From positions 1 to 5,172 of the forward strand of contig JAEWMV010000120.1 in assembly GCA_023393045.1 (NCBI GenBank): a DNA stretch of 5,172 bases, in the 5' to 3' direction. The position numbers were made by a program, and so were the translations under genes. Shown one piece after another: positions 1 to 5,172 of the stretch. A model generated the notes under the pieces. The model made no database searches, was not told the origin of the DNA, and saw nothing but the letters and a program-made list of their open reading frames with translations. This DNA is from Bacillota bacterium (lineage in GTDB: Bacteria > Bacillota > Clostridia > Christensenellales > CAG-138). The first letter of the stretch is position 1; each line of letters starts with the position of its first letter.

Positions 1-14
1 CGCAGCGTGGGCGC

Positions 15-30
15 ATTGTTTCTCAACAAT
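15..30. repeat. Inverted repeat after the leftward promoter (possible operator or 5' UTR hairpin)
   Basis: Perfect 6-bp inverted repeat, ATTGTT and AACAAT around a TCTC spacer. It lies about 6 to 21 nt downstream of the start point expected from the leftward promoter at 42-70. That position would suit a repressor operator or a small hairpin at the 5' end of the leftward transcript. The arms are short and AT-rich, so chance is not excluded. The regulated gene would be left of the window. Confidence 0.4.
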
Positions 31-41
31 ACAGCATTACT

Positions 42-70
42 ATTCTAATTCAAGCCCGTTTTTTTGTCAA
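42..70 (-). promoter_or_regulatory. Near-consensus sigma-A promoter directed leftward out of the window
   Basis: Read on the minus strand, the -35 box is TTGACA (65-70, 6 of 6 consensus) and the -10 box is TAGAAT (42-47, 5 of 6), separated by exactly 17 nt. A run of seven A residues overlaps the end of the -35 box and the start of the spacer. The start point should fall near position 35. A gene divergent to the DUF885 lipoprotein therefore probably starts just left of the window. A 6-bp inverted repeat (CCCGTT at 55-60, AACGGG at 69-74) spans the -35 box and part of the spacer and could be a regulator site. Confidence 0.75.
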
Positions 71-115
71 CGGGAAAACCGCCGCGCCCAAAGGGACGGG
101 AAAGCTTGGATATTC

Positions 116-144
116 TTGTCTCGCGCCTTGATTTGTGGTACTGT
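116..144 (+). promoter_or_regulatory. Candidate promoter of the DUF885 lipoprotein gene
   Basis: TTGTCT (116-121) resembles a -35 box (4 of 6). It is followed 17 nt later by TACTGT (139-144), which keeps the three most conserved -10 bases. TGG sits directly in front of it, an extended -10 TGN element. The predicted start near 151 gives a 5' UTR of about 57 nt. An alternative pair, TTGATT (128-133) and TATTGA (151-156) with the same spacing, has a poorer -10 box. The call rests on motif matching only. Confidence 0.45.
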
Positions 145-162
145 TATGCATATTGATGTGAA

Positions 163-193
163 CGGCCGCGCTGCGCCCTCGCCGCCGCGGCCG
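163..193 (+). repeat. GC-rich inverted repeat abutting the ribosome binding site
   Basis: CGGCCGCG (163-170) and CGCGGCCG (186-193) are perfect 8-bp complements around a 15-nt loop. The right arm ends at the base directly before the AAAGGAG ribosome binding site (194-200) of the DUF885 gene. In the mRNA this could form an all-GC hairpin touching the ribosome binding site and might modulate translation. The local sequence is very GC-rich, so such arms arise by chance more easily here. Confidence 0.45.
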
Positions 194-207
194 AAAGGAG
201 ATAACCC

Positions 208-2049
208 ATGCAAAAATCCAGGCGTATACTCGCCCTTTTGCTCGTCGCCGTCATGGCGGCGTCGCTTGCCGCCGGCTGTGAGAGGCTTTTCCCGCAAGGC
301 ACGGGGGACGCCACGCCCGCGCAGACCGCGCCGCTCACAGCGGGGCCCGCGGCCACGCCGACGCCCGTATCCGAGGCGAGCACGGCCCTTGCCGCGCTCG
401 ACATGGAGATATTCGACGAGTACGCGACGAGCGACGCGCTGACCTACCACCTCACCCTCGCCCATCCCGAGAACTTTCCGGATTTAAGTGCGCCTGAGAC
501 TGGCTGGGGCGCCTTTACCTATGCGGAGGCGGAGAGTGCCACCGAGCAGGAGCGCGCGTGGCTTGCGGCGCTCAACGAAATCGACCGCGCGGCGCTTGAG
601 GAAAACGAACAGCTCACCTACGACACATTGAAGCAATACCTCGAGTGGAACATCGCTTCCTTCGATTATTATTATTACGGCGAGGTGCTCGACACGCTCG
701 TTGGCCTGCACTCCAATCTGCCGCTCAACATGGTGTTCTACGATATGGATTCCGTGGAGGATGTGGAAGGCTACCTCATGCTGCTCGCGGACACGCCGCG
801 GCTTATCGAGCTCGTGCTCCGGTATGAGCGGGAGAAGTCCGAGGCGGGGCTTTTCATGACGGACGCCGCGCTCGACCAGGTGCTCGACCAGCTCCAGGAC
901 GTGATCGACGCGCGCGACACGCTCTTCCTGCTCGCCACGTTTGACGAGATGATCGCGGACATCGACATGACGGACGCGCAGCGCCAGGATTTCGCCTCGC
1001 GCAACGATGCGCTCGTGGGCGCGCTCATCGATTCCTACGCGACGCTCGCCGACGGGCTCGCGCTTCTTCGCGGCACGGGCACCAACGAGGCGGGGCTTGA
1101 AGCCTACGGCGAGGAGGGTCTTCGCTATTTCGAGCTGATGCTCAACTACAACGCCTGCACGACCATTACTCCGGAGGAAGCGCGGCGCGTGCTCAACGAC
1201 GAAATTGCCTATCAGATCAGCGTCATACAGGAGACCTCCGCCAAGGAGCCCAGCGTCTATGAGAATTACGATAAAATCAAGCTCACCGTGGGCACCACGC
1301 AGGAAAATCTCGATTACCTCGAAAACCTCATGTCCCGCTACTTCCCGGAACTGCCGGAGCATACCGTCACCTTCATGGACTGCCCGGAGGAACTGGAGAA
1401 CCAGTTCAGCCCCGCAGCGTATCTCGTGCCGCCCGTGGACGACGCGAGCGAGAACCTCATCATACTCAACGCCAAAACGCTGGGGGACGATTCCCGCTTC
1501 CTCGACACGCTCGCGCACGAAGGCTATCCGGGACATATGTATCATTACCAGTACATCCGCACGCTCACCCAAGAGACGGGCTACGCGCGGCAGGTGTTCG
1601 ACCTGACGGGCTATTACGAGTGCTGGTCGCAGGCGGCGGAGGTGTTCTTCGACACCTATAACACGCGCTTTAGCGCCAACTACTGCCGCTTTATGAGCGC
1701 GAACTCCACGCTTTCAAACCTCCTTCTCCCGGCGCTCTTTAGCATCGAGGTCAACTATTACGGCGCTACGCTTGAGGAAATCACCGCCCGCGTCGCCCAG
1801 TATTACACCGAGGATACCGCGGCGCAGCTTGCGCCCGTGTATTACCAGTACGCAGTGGAGAATCCGTTCTATTTCCTCAAGTACGCCATGGGCTTCACCC
1901 TCTTCCAGCAGGAGCTCAGGAAGGCGCAGAGCGCGCTTGGCTACAACTTCGACAGGCTTGCTTACAACAAGGCTTTCCTTGACCTCGGCCCCACGTACTT
2001 CAACTTCATTTTGCCCGTGATGGACGAATGGATCGAGGAGCATAAGTGA
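208..2049 (+). CDS. DUF885-family lipoprotein, putative zinc metallopeptidase
   Basis: Complete 613-residue protein. ATG is preceded by AAAGGAG (194-200) at 7-nt spacing. The N-terminus is a lipoprotein signal peptide: basic residues 3-6, a hydrophobic core at about 7-22, and lipobox LAAGC with Cys24. The mature protein should therefore be lipid-anchored on the outer face of the membrane. A Thr/Pro/Ala-rich linker (about 28-60) leads into a mainly helical DUF885 domain (about 65-610). The family signature HEGYPGH lies at residues 437-443, and a conserved-type Glu-Cys-Trp element starts at Glu471. In DUF885 relatives these positions resemble metal-binding and catalytic elements. The C-terminal family block (about 555-605, YAMG followed by ELRKAQ) is also present. 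No frameshift or truncation is seen. The family is annotated as metallopeptidase-like, but the substrate cannot be told from sequence; digestion of extracellular peptides is a reasonable guess. The gene is monocistronic and ends 27 nt before a terminator. Confidence 0.9.
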   Translation: MQKSRRILALLLVAVMAASLAAGCERLFPQGTGDATPAQTAPLTAGPAATPTPVSEASTALAALDMEIFDEYATSDALTYHLTLAHPENFPDLSAPETGWGAFTYAEAESATEQERAWLAALNEIDRAALEENEQLTYDTLKQYLEWNIASFDYYYYGEVLDTLVGLHSNLPLNMVFYDMDSVEDVEGYLMLLADTPRLIELVLRYEREKSEAGLFMTDAALDQVLDQLQDVIDARDTLFLLATFDEMIADIDMTDAQRQDFASRNDALVGALIDSYATLADGLALLRGTGTNEAGLEAYGEEGLRYFELMLNYNACTTITPEEARRVLNDEIAYQISVIQETSAKEPSVYENYDKIKLTVGTTQENLDYLENLMSRYFPELPEHTVTFMDCPEELENQFSPAAYLVPPVDDASENLIILNAKTLGDDSRFLDTLAHEGYPGHMYHYQYIRTLTQETGYARQVFDLTGYYECWSQAAEVFFDTYNTRFSANYCRFMSANSTLSNLLLPALFSIEVNYYGATLEEITARVAQYYTEDTAAQLAPVYYQYAVENPFYFLKYAMGFTLFQQELRKAQSALGYNFDRLAYNKAFLDLGPTYFNFILPVMDEWIEEHK

Positions 2050-2076
2050 CGAGGGGTAATTGACAATGACTGCATG

Positions 2077-2104
2077 AAAAACGCCCGCGCAAGCGGGCGT
2101 TTTT
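2077..2104. terminator. Bidirectional intrinsic terminator between convergent genes
   Basis: The perfect 8-bp GC-rich stem ACGCCCGC / GCGGGCGT (2081-2088 and 2093-2100) closes on the tetraloop GCAA. It is extended by AAAA (2077-2080) pairing with TTTT (2101-2104), giving a 12-bp hairpin with a U-tract on either transcript. It lies 27 nt after the DUF885 stop codon and 14 nt after the CotH stop codon, so it can end transcription of both convergent units. GCAA is a GNRA tetraloop on the plus-strand transcript. Confidence 0.9.
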
Positions 2105-2118
2105 GTCTGGGGCCGCGC

Positions 2119-3909
2119 TCAGGGGGTCGGCGTCGTAAAGCCGGCGGCGCCGTTGTTTCTGCCCATGCCGCCCATACCGCTCATACCACCCATAGAGTCG
2201 ATGTCGAGGTCGGAACCGTCGATGAGGGCGGAAGCGTCGGCCGCCTGCCCTTCGCTCGTCGAGGGGATGACGCCCTCGAGCTGGCCGCGGATGCTTTCGG
2301 CGCGCCTGAGGCAGAATTCGCGCAGCGTCTTTGCTGCGGCGAGGAATTCGTCGTAGGTGCAAAAGCCGTTCGCGTCGCGTTCCACATAGGGGGAAAGCAT
2401 CGCCGTCGTTTCGTCGAAAAGCGCCTCAAATGTTCCGCTCTCAAAGAAGTCCGCAATGAAGGCCGAAAGGCGCGCGTGATAAAGCGCAAGGTACTCTTCA
2501 TCGTTGAAAATCCACGCGAGCATCGGACGGGAATCCGTCGTGCCGCCGGACGTGGGCGAGTCCACGGGGTAGTTCACAAGCCCGGTCGCGTCCGACGCGC
2601 TTTGGAAGCCGCCGAAGGCGAGGTTGTAGTCCCAGGGAATCATCGAGAGCACGCCGTCCTTCTCATAGAGGTAATAGTTGTGGATCATGGAGCCGGTGTA
2701 GCTGTCGAAGTTGACCACGAAGTTGTGCGCCGCAAAGTAGCCGATGACGGCTTCCACATCCACGGTTTCTTCGATGTCCGCGTTGTCATTGAGGCGTTTG
2801 AGCGCGGCAATCAGGCGGCGCTTGTCCGCGCCGGAAAGAGCGGTCTTCGCGCTGTCGAAGATATTGGCATAGTTCGCAGGATCGTCGTCGCTGTAGATGA
2901 GGGAAACGTCGCTTGAACCCATGCCCCCGAAGGCGTTTCCACCCCCGGCCATGCCGGGAAAACCTTCCTGCCCGACGCCGCCCTGGAAACCGCCCTGTCC
3001 GGCGCCGTCCGGGAAACCGCTTTGCCACGCGCCGTCCTCTCCCGCGGCCGGCCATTGGTCCTGTTCTCCCTCAGCCGTGCCGGACTGCTGCCCCCGCCCG
3101 GGGAAGCCGCCCTGCTGCGGGCCGTTCCCCGAGGCATCCGGCGCGGCGGAGGGCATAGCGCCCGGCATGCCGGAGAATTCGTCCGCGCCGGGCAAAGCGC
3201 CGCGGTCAAAACCGGAAAAATCTTCGGCGGAATCGCGGAAGGCGTCGAAGTCGAAGTTCTTGCCGTTGCCGCGCCCTCCGCCCATGCTGATGCTGTCCGG
3301 CTTGTACAATTCGCCGTAATCGCCGCCGTAATTGCGCGTGAGGAAGCTTTCCTCAACGCCCTCGAGCGCGAGGTAAAGGCCCCAGTCCTCACCGTTGACG
3401 GTAACCCAAACGTAGCTTGCGAGCGGGGCGGGCACGGAAAGGCTCGCCATCATTTTATAGGTCAGGTAATCCTTCATGAGGGTATTGTCCTGGATGTTGT
3501 TGTTGAGCACGAGCTTGTCCAGCCCGTAATAGGCGCCCGCGCCGGTAAAATGGTCGAACTCGATTTTGAAGCTGTACCGGTCGTTGCCGAAGGAGGCAAC
3601 GCTGGAGAGCGAAGTGTTGCCCTTTGCGCGTATGGCGACGTTGCCGAACGTTTCACCGTCGATAACGAGGTCGCAGAGCACATACTGCTCGTCTGTGGCG
3701 CTTTCGATGAAGTCTGTCCAGTCCGCCTCGCCCATCCGAATGTCGATCGCGTGGACGTAGGAGTCGTCAAACAGCTTGTCCTCGTAACCCATTGCGGCGG
3801 GCGCGCGTTCGCCCTCCAGCGCGCTTGCGCGCATGAGCAGCGCCGTGAGCGCGAGGGTAAGCGCCACGATGATGCAGCACAGGGGTGTTGTCAATTTGTG
3901 CTTGGACAC
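2119..3909 (-). CDS. CotH kinase family protein, membrane-anchored, with Gly/Pro/Gln-rich insert
   Basis: 596-residue protein of the CotH family, named for Bacillus subtilis CotH, an atypical protein kinase acting on spore coat proteins. Residues 8-31 form a hydrophobic segment after a basic start, so a signal anchor and an extracytoplasmic domain are predicted. Visible CotH-type elements, in order: KGNTS (96-100); RYSFKIEFD (111-119), with a candidate nucleotide-binding Lys115; LNNNIQDNTLMKDY (135-148); VNGEDWGLYLALEG (171-184); LYKP (201-204); NFDSY with Asp402; and PWDYNLAFGG with Asp427, the likely metal-binding DFG-like site. The catalytic domain is interrupted at about 209-331 by a low-complexity insert. 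The C-terminal tail is Gly/Met-rich and ends TTPTP. An in-frame TTG at 3913-3915 would add two residues but lies only 3 nt from the ribosome binding site. GTG at 3907-3909 has 9-nt spacing and is preferred. It is the last gene of the operon, 14 nt after the DUF4956 stop codon. Kinase activity and target are inferred; the adjacent genes make a phosphate-polymer link plausible. Spore localisation is not implied. Confidence 0.9.
   Translation of the reverse strand: MSKHKLTTPLCCIIVALTLALTALLMRASALEGERAPAAMGYEDKLFDDSYVHAIDIRMGEADWTDFIESATDEQYVLCDLVIDGETFGNVAIRAKGNTSLSSVASFGNDRYSFKIEFDHFTGAGAYYGLDKLVLNNNIQDNTLMKDYLTYKMMASLSVPAPLASYVWVTVNGEDWGLYLALEGVEESFLTRNYGGDYGELYKPDSISMGGGRGNGKNFDFDAFRDSAEDFSGFDRGALPGADEFSGMPGAMPSAAPDASGNGPQQGGFPGRGQQSGTAEGEQDQWPAAGEDGAWQSGFPDGAGQGGFQGGVGQEGFPGMAGGGNAFGGMGSSDVSLIYSDDDPANYANIFDSAKTALSGADKRRLIAALKRLNDNADIEETVDVEAVIGYFAAHNFVVNFDSYTGSMIHNYYLYEKDGVLSMIPWDYNLAFGGFQSASDATGLVNYPVDSPTSGGTTDSRPMLAWIFNDEEYLALYHARLSAFIADFFESGTFEALFDETTAMLSPYVERDANGFCTYDEFLAAAKTLREFCLRRAESIRGQLEGVIPSTSEGQAADASALIDGSDLDIDSMGGMSGMGGMGRNNGAAGFTTPTP
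2161..2193 (-). repeat. Short tandem 9-nt repeat coding a Gly/Met tail
   Basis: Three imperfect 9-nt units starting with CAT on the plus strand (2164, 2173 and 2182), with a partial fourth at 2191, encode MGGMSGMGGMG, residues 573-583 of the CotH-family protein. The tail has a composition similar to the internal insert of the same protein. Such simple repeats can change in copy number between strains, and here each change would keep the reading frame. Confidence 0.6.
2917..3285 (-). other. Low-complexity Gly/Pro/Gln-rich insert inside the CotH kinase domain
   Basis: About 123 residues (209-331) between the LYKP element and the segment starting DVSLIY. The insert is rich in Gly, Pro, Gln, Ala, Met and Asp, with repeated GGF and GFPG motifs and no predictable fold. 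Clostridial CotH proteins often carry glycine-rich stretches at this place, so it is probably a flexible surface loop rather than a separate domain. Codons on both sides stay in frame, so it is part of the gene and not an insertion that breaks it. Confidence 0.8.
2938..3018 (-). repeat. Three tandem 27-nt (9-residue) repeats in the CotH insert
   Basis: The protein reads GFPDGAGQG, GFQGGVGQE and GFPGMAGGG in succession (residues 298-324), each from one 27-nt unit (2992-3018, 2965-2991 and 2938-2964). The units have diverged but keep the Gly-Phe start at an exact 27-nt period. This points to duplication of a short coding unit within the low-complexity insert. Confidence 0.65.
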
Positions 3910-3918
3910 GCTCAATCG

Positions 3919-3925
3919 CTCCTTT
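3919..3925 (-). promoter_or_regulatory. Ribosome binding site of the CotH gene, overlapping the DUF4956 stop codon
   Basis: AAAGGAG on the minus strand. It overlaps two bases of the TAA stop codon (3924-3926) of the upstream DUF4956 gene, which suggests translational coupling. The distance is 3 nt to an in-frame TTG and 9 nt to an in-frame GTG, so it favours the GTG at 3907-3909 as the start. Confidence 0.75.
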
Positions 3926-4598
3926 ATCCCTGATATTCCCCGTTGTACCCCACAAGCACCGCGCTGTTTACGCCCTCCAGATCCGAGAGCGCGTTGATGA
4001 AATTCGTGTTGTCGTCCTTGAGGCGTATTTCATAATTGAGCTCCACCGCGCCCTTGCGCGCCGTTTTGCTCTTGATGACGGCCTTTTGCACCGCTGTCTC
4101 CAAAAACTGCCGGGCGCGAAGCTCGCTTTCATGGTCGGCGCAGGAAATCATGATGATATACGGGTTTGTGTGCGGCTTGCGGTTGACGAAAAAGTAGAGG
4201 AGGAGGCCGATGGCAAGACTGCCTATCACCGCAAGCGGAATCATGCCCGCGGCGATGACGATGCCCGCGGCGATGGCCCAGAAGAGATAGGCGATGTCCA
4301 GCGGCTCCTTGATGGCGGTGCGGAAGCGCACGATGGAAAGCGCGCCCACCATGCCCAGCGAGAGCACCACATTGCTTGTAACGGCGAGGATGACCACGGT
4401 GGATATCATCGTGAGGGCGATGAGCGTCACGCCGAAGGAGGAGGAGTACATCACGCCGTTGAAGGTTTTCCTGTAAACGAGGAAGATGAACACGCCCACG
4501 CCGAAGGCGATGACGAGGGCGATCGCTATGTCCGTGAGGGACACGCTCTGGAAATTTTCGAGGAAGCTCGATTTGAAGATGTCGGAAAAGCTGTCCAT
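3924..4598 (-). CDS. DUF4956 domain-containing multi-pass membrane protein
   Basis: Complete 224-residue protein. ATG is preceded by AAGGAG (4608-4613) at 9-nt spacing. Predicted membrane segments are about 22-42, 54-76, 103-118 and 120-138. Between the second and third lies the strongly conserved family block GMVGALSIVRFRTAIKEP (82-99), whose paired arginines could face a phosphate-bearing ligand. The soluble C-terminal part (about 145-224) mixes beta strands and helices, looks like a small ferredoxin-fold or ACT-like regulatory domain, and probably lies in the cytosol. The fold and topology are predictions from the sequence. The family has no established function. Members are found next to VTC-domain and CotH genes, as here: 33 nt after the VTC gene and 14 nt before CotH. 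It may serve as a membrane partner of the VTC protein, much as the yeast VTC catalytic domain depends on membrane segments to move polyphosphate across a membrane. That role is inference. Confidence 0.88.
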   Translation of the reverse strand: MDSFSDIFKSSFLENFQSVSLTDIAIALVIAFGVGVFIFLVYRKTFNGVMYSSSFGVTLIALTMISTVVILAVTSNVVLSLGMVGALSIVRFRTAIKEPLDIAYLFWAIAAGIVIAAGMIPLAVIGSLAIGLLLYFFVNRKPHTNPYIIMISCADHESELRARQFLETAVQKAVIKSKTARKGAVELNYEIRLKDDNTNFINALSDLEGVNSAVLVGYNGEYQG

Positions 4599-4631
4599 TG
4601 GAAAAAACTCCTTATTAAAGGTTTGTTTATA

Positions 4632-5172
4632 TCAGCCGTAAATACGGCATGCGGCGTATTTGGAAAAGGCGTCCGTGCGGCGCGCGCCGAGCTGCACCGC
4701 GTCGCGGATGAAAGAAGGCAAAAACGCGTCCCATTTGACTTCGAGCAGATACACGGGCTCGGCCAGCGGCGCCGTGACGCCGTCCGCCTCGAGGAAGCGG
4801 GCAACCTCCATGCCGGTGCGGATGTCGTAATCGAGCGTCACGCGCACATTTCCCGCGTCGTATACGAAGGGGATGCGCGCGTAGACTACCACGGCCCTGG
4901 GCAGCAGGGCGCAGGAAAGCTTCGTGTAAAATTCGAGGAGGAGGGGATCGCGGCTGCCTGCCATCCACGCGGTGTCGCCCGCGAGGATGCGCGCGGCCTC
5001 ATCCCGAGTCAATTCCGCCGTCCGCTTGGCGCACAGGCCGTTTAGCTTGCTTTTCTTTTCGAGATGGATGAGGGAGAGGTCGTCGTTGTAATAGCGGATG
5101 CGAAACTTTTCCCTGGCATTGACGCCGTCGCGCTTTTCCATAAGCGCGGTGTCGCGCAGGTCGTCAAAGTAG
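4632..5172 (-). CDS. VTC-domain (polyphosphate polymerase-like) protein, 5' end outside window
   Basis: The last 179 residues are visible. The reading frame stays open through the right edge, and the residues before the internal ATG at 5139-5141 (YFDDLRDTAL) match the usual VTC-domain beginning, so that ATG is not the start. VTC domains belong to the triphosphate tunnel metalloenzyme fold. In yeast Vtc4 the domain makes inorganic polyphosphate from ATP. Typical tunnel elements are visible: KFRIRYY and LEKKSK with basic residues; RVTLDYD; LLEVKWD with a candidate metal-binding Glu; and the terminal SKYAACR. Compared with the usual length of about 230-260 residues, perhaps 50-80 N-terminal residues are missing from view. 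There is no membrane segment in the visible part and no SPX domain can be seen, so it is likely cytosolic. It is the most upstream visible gene of the operon. Polymerase activity is inferred from family membership; bacterial members of this type are little characterised. Confidence 0.88.
   Translation of the reverse strand, partial: YFDDLRDTALMEKRDGVNAREKFRIRYYNDDLSLIHLEKKSKLNGLCAKRTAELTRDEAARILAGDTAWMAGSRDPLLLEFYTKLSCALLPRAVVVYARIPFVYDAGNVRVTLDYDIRTGMEVARFLEADGVTAPLAEPVYLLEVKWDAFLPSFIRDAVQLGARRTDAFSKYAACRIYG

Noticed and set aside
55..74. CCCGTT / AACGGG hairpin with a T-run as a terminator
   Set aside because: The T-run lies at the loop rather than after the stem, and the sequence doubles as the -35 region of the leftward promoter. 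It is better read as part of that promoter.
128..156. Alternative rightward promoter TTGATT / TATTGA
   Set aside because: Spacing is 17 nt, but the -10 box lacks the conserved final T. The TTGTCT / TACTGT pair with its extended -10 element is better.
484..1572. Long minus-strand open frame (362 codons) opposite the DUF885 gene
   Set aside because: It runs antisense within a gene with clear family motifs. Its translation is rich in Arg, Val, Glu and His with no domain, as expected of a shadow frame in GC-rich DNA.
2074..2916. Plus-strand open frame of 280 codons opposite the CotH gene
   Set aside because: It starts inside the terminator hairpin, has no ribosome binding site, and its composition mirrors the CotH codons. 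It is a shadow frame.
2938..3018. 27-nt repeats as a CRISPR array
   Set aside because: The units are directly adjacent with no spacers, are imperfect, and keep the coding frame of the CotH protein.
3022..3933. Plus-strand open frame of 303 codons opposite CotH
   Set aside because: It has no ribosome binding site and no recognisable domain, and it lies wholly antisense to conserved CotH motifs.
3885..5045. Plus-strand open frame of 386 codons opposite DUF4956 and VTC
   Set aside because: It is rich in His, Glu, Asp, Arg and Gly as a complement of the true genes. It crosses two gene boundaries on the other strand and has no start signal.
5139..5141. ATG as the start of the VTC-domain gene
   Set aside because: The frame continues upstream to the window edge with residues typical of the VTC domain start, and no ribosome binding site precedes this ATG.

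Overview
The window most likely comes from a GC-rich member of the Firmicutes, of the Clostridia type. The evidence is a set of strong AAGGAG-type ribosome binding sites, a Gram-positive-style lipoprotein and CotH protein, and a VTC / DUF4956 / CotH gene set, which is familiar mainly from clostridial genomes. This placement is inferred from gene content; no rRNA or other marker gene is present.

Layout: positions 1-207 are a divergent intergenic region. A near-consensus promoter points left, out of the window, with a small inverted repeat just after its expected start point. A weaker promoter candidate points right, and a GC-rich inverted repeat ends exactly at the ribosome binding site of the first gene. 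From 208 to 2049 (+) lies a complete DUF885-family putative metallopeptidase that is predicted to be an exported lipoprotein. A single 12-bp hairpin at 2077-2104, A-rich on one side and T-rich on the other, is placed to terminate transcription from both directions.

The rest of the window (2119-5172) is a tightly packed three-gene cluster on the minus strand. In transcription order it encodes: a VTC-domain protein related to polyphosphate polymerases, whose 5' end lies beyond the right edge; a DUF4956 multi-pass membrane protein; and a membrane-anchored CotH-family kinase-like protein with a 123-residue Gly/Pro/Gln-rich insert inside its catalytic domain. Gaps are 33 and 14 nt, so the genes are almost certainly co-transcribed. 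Their shared promoter is not in the window.

The most interesting reading is that the three proteins form one pathway: a cytosolic polymerase that makes a phosphate polymer or related product, a membrane protein that couples to it or moves it, and an extracellular kinase-like enzyme at the cell surface. The combination recurs in related genomes, but to my knowledge its function is not established. The DUF885 lipoprotein is convergent to this operon and separated by a terminator, so nothing links it functionally.
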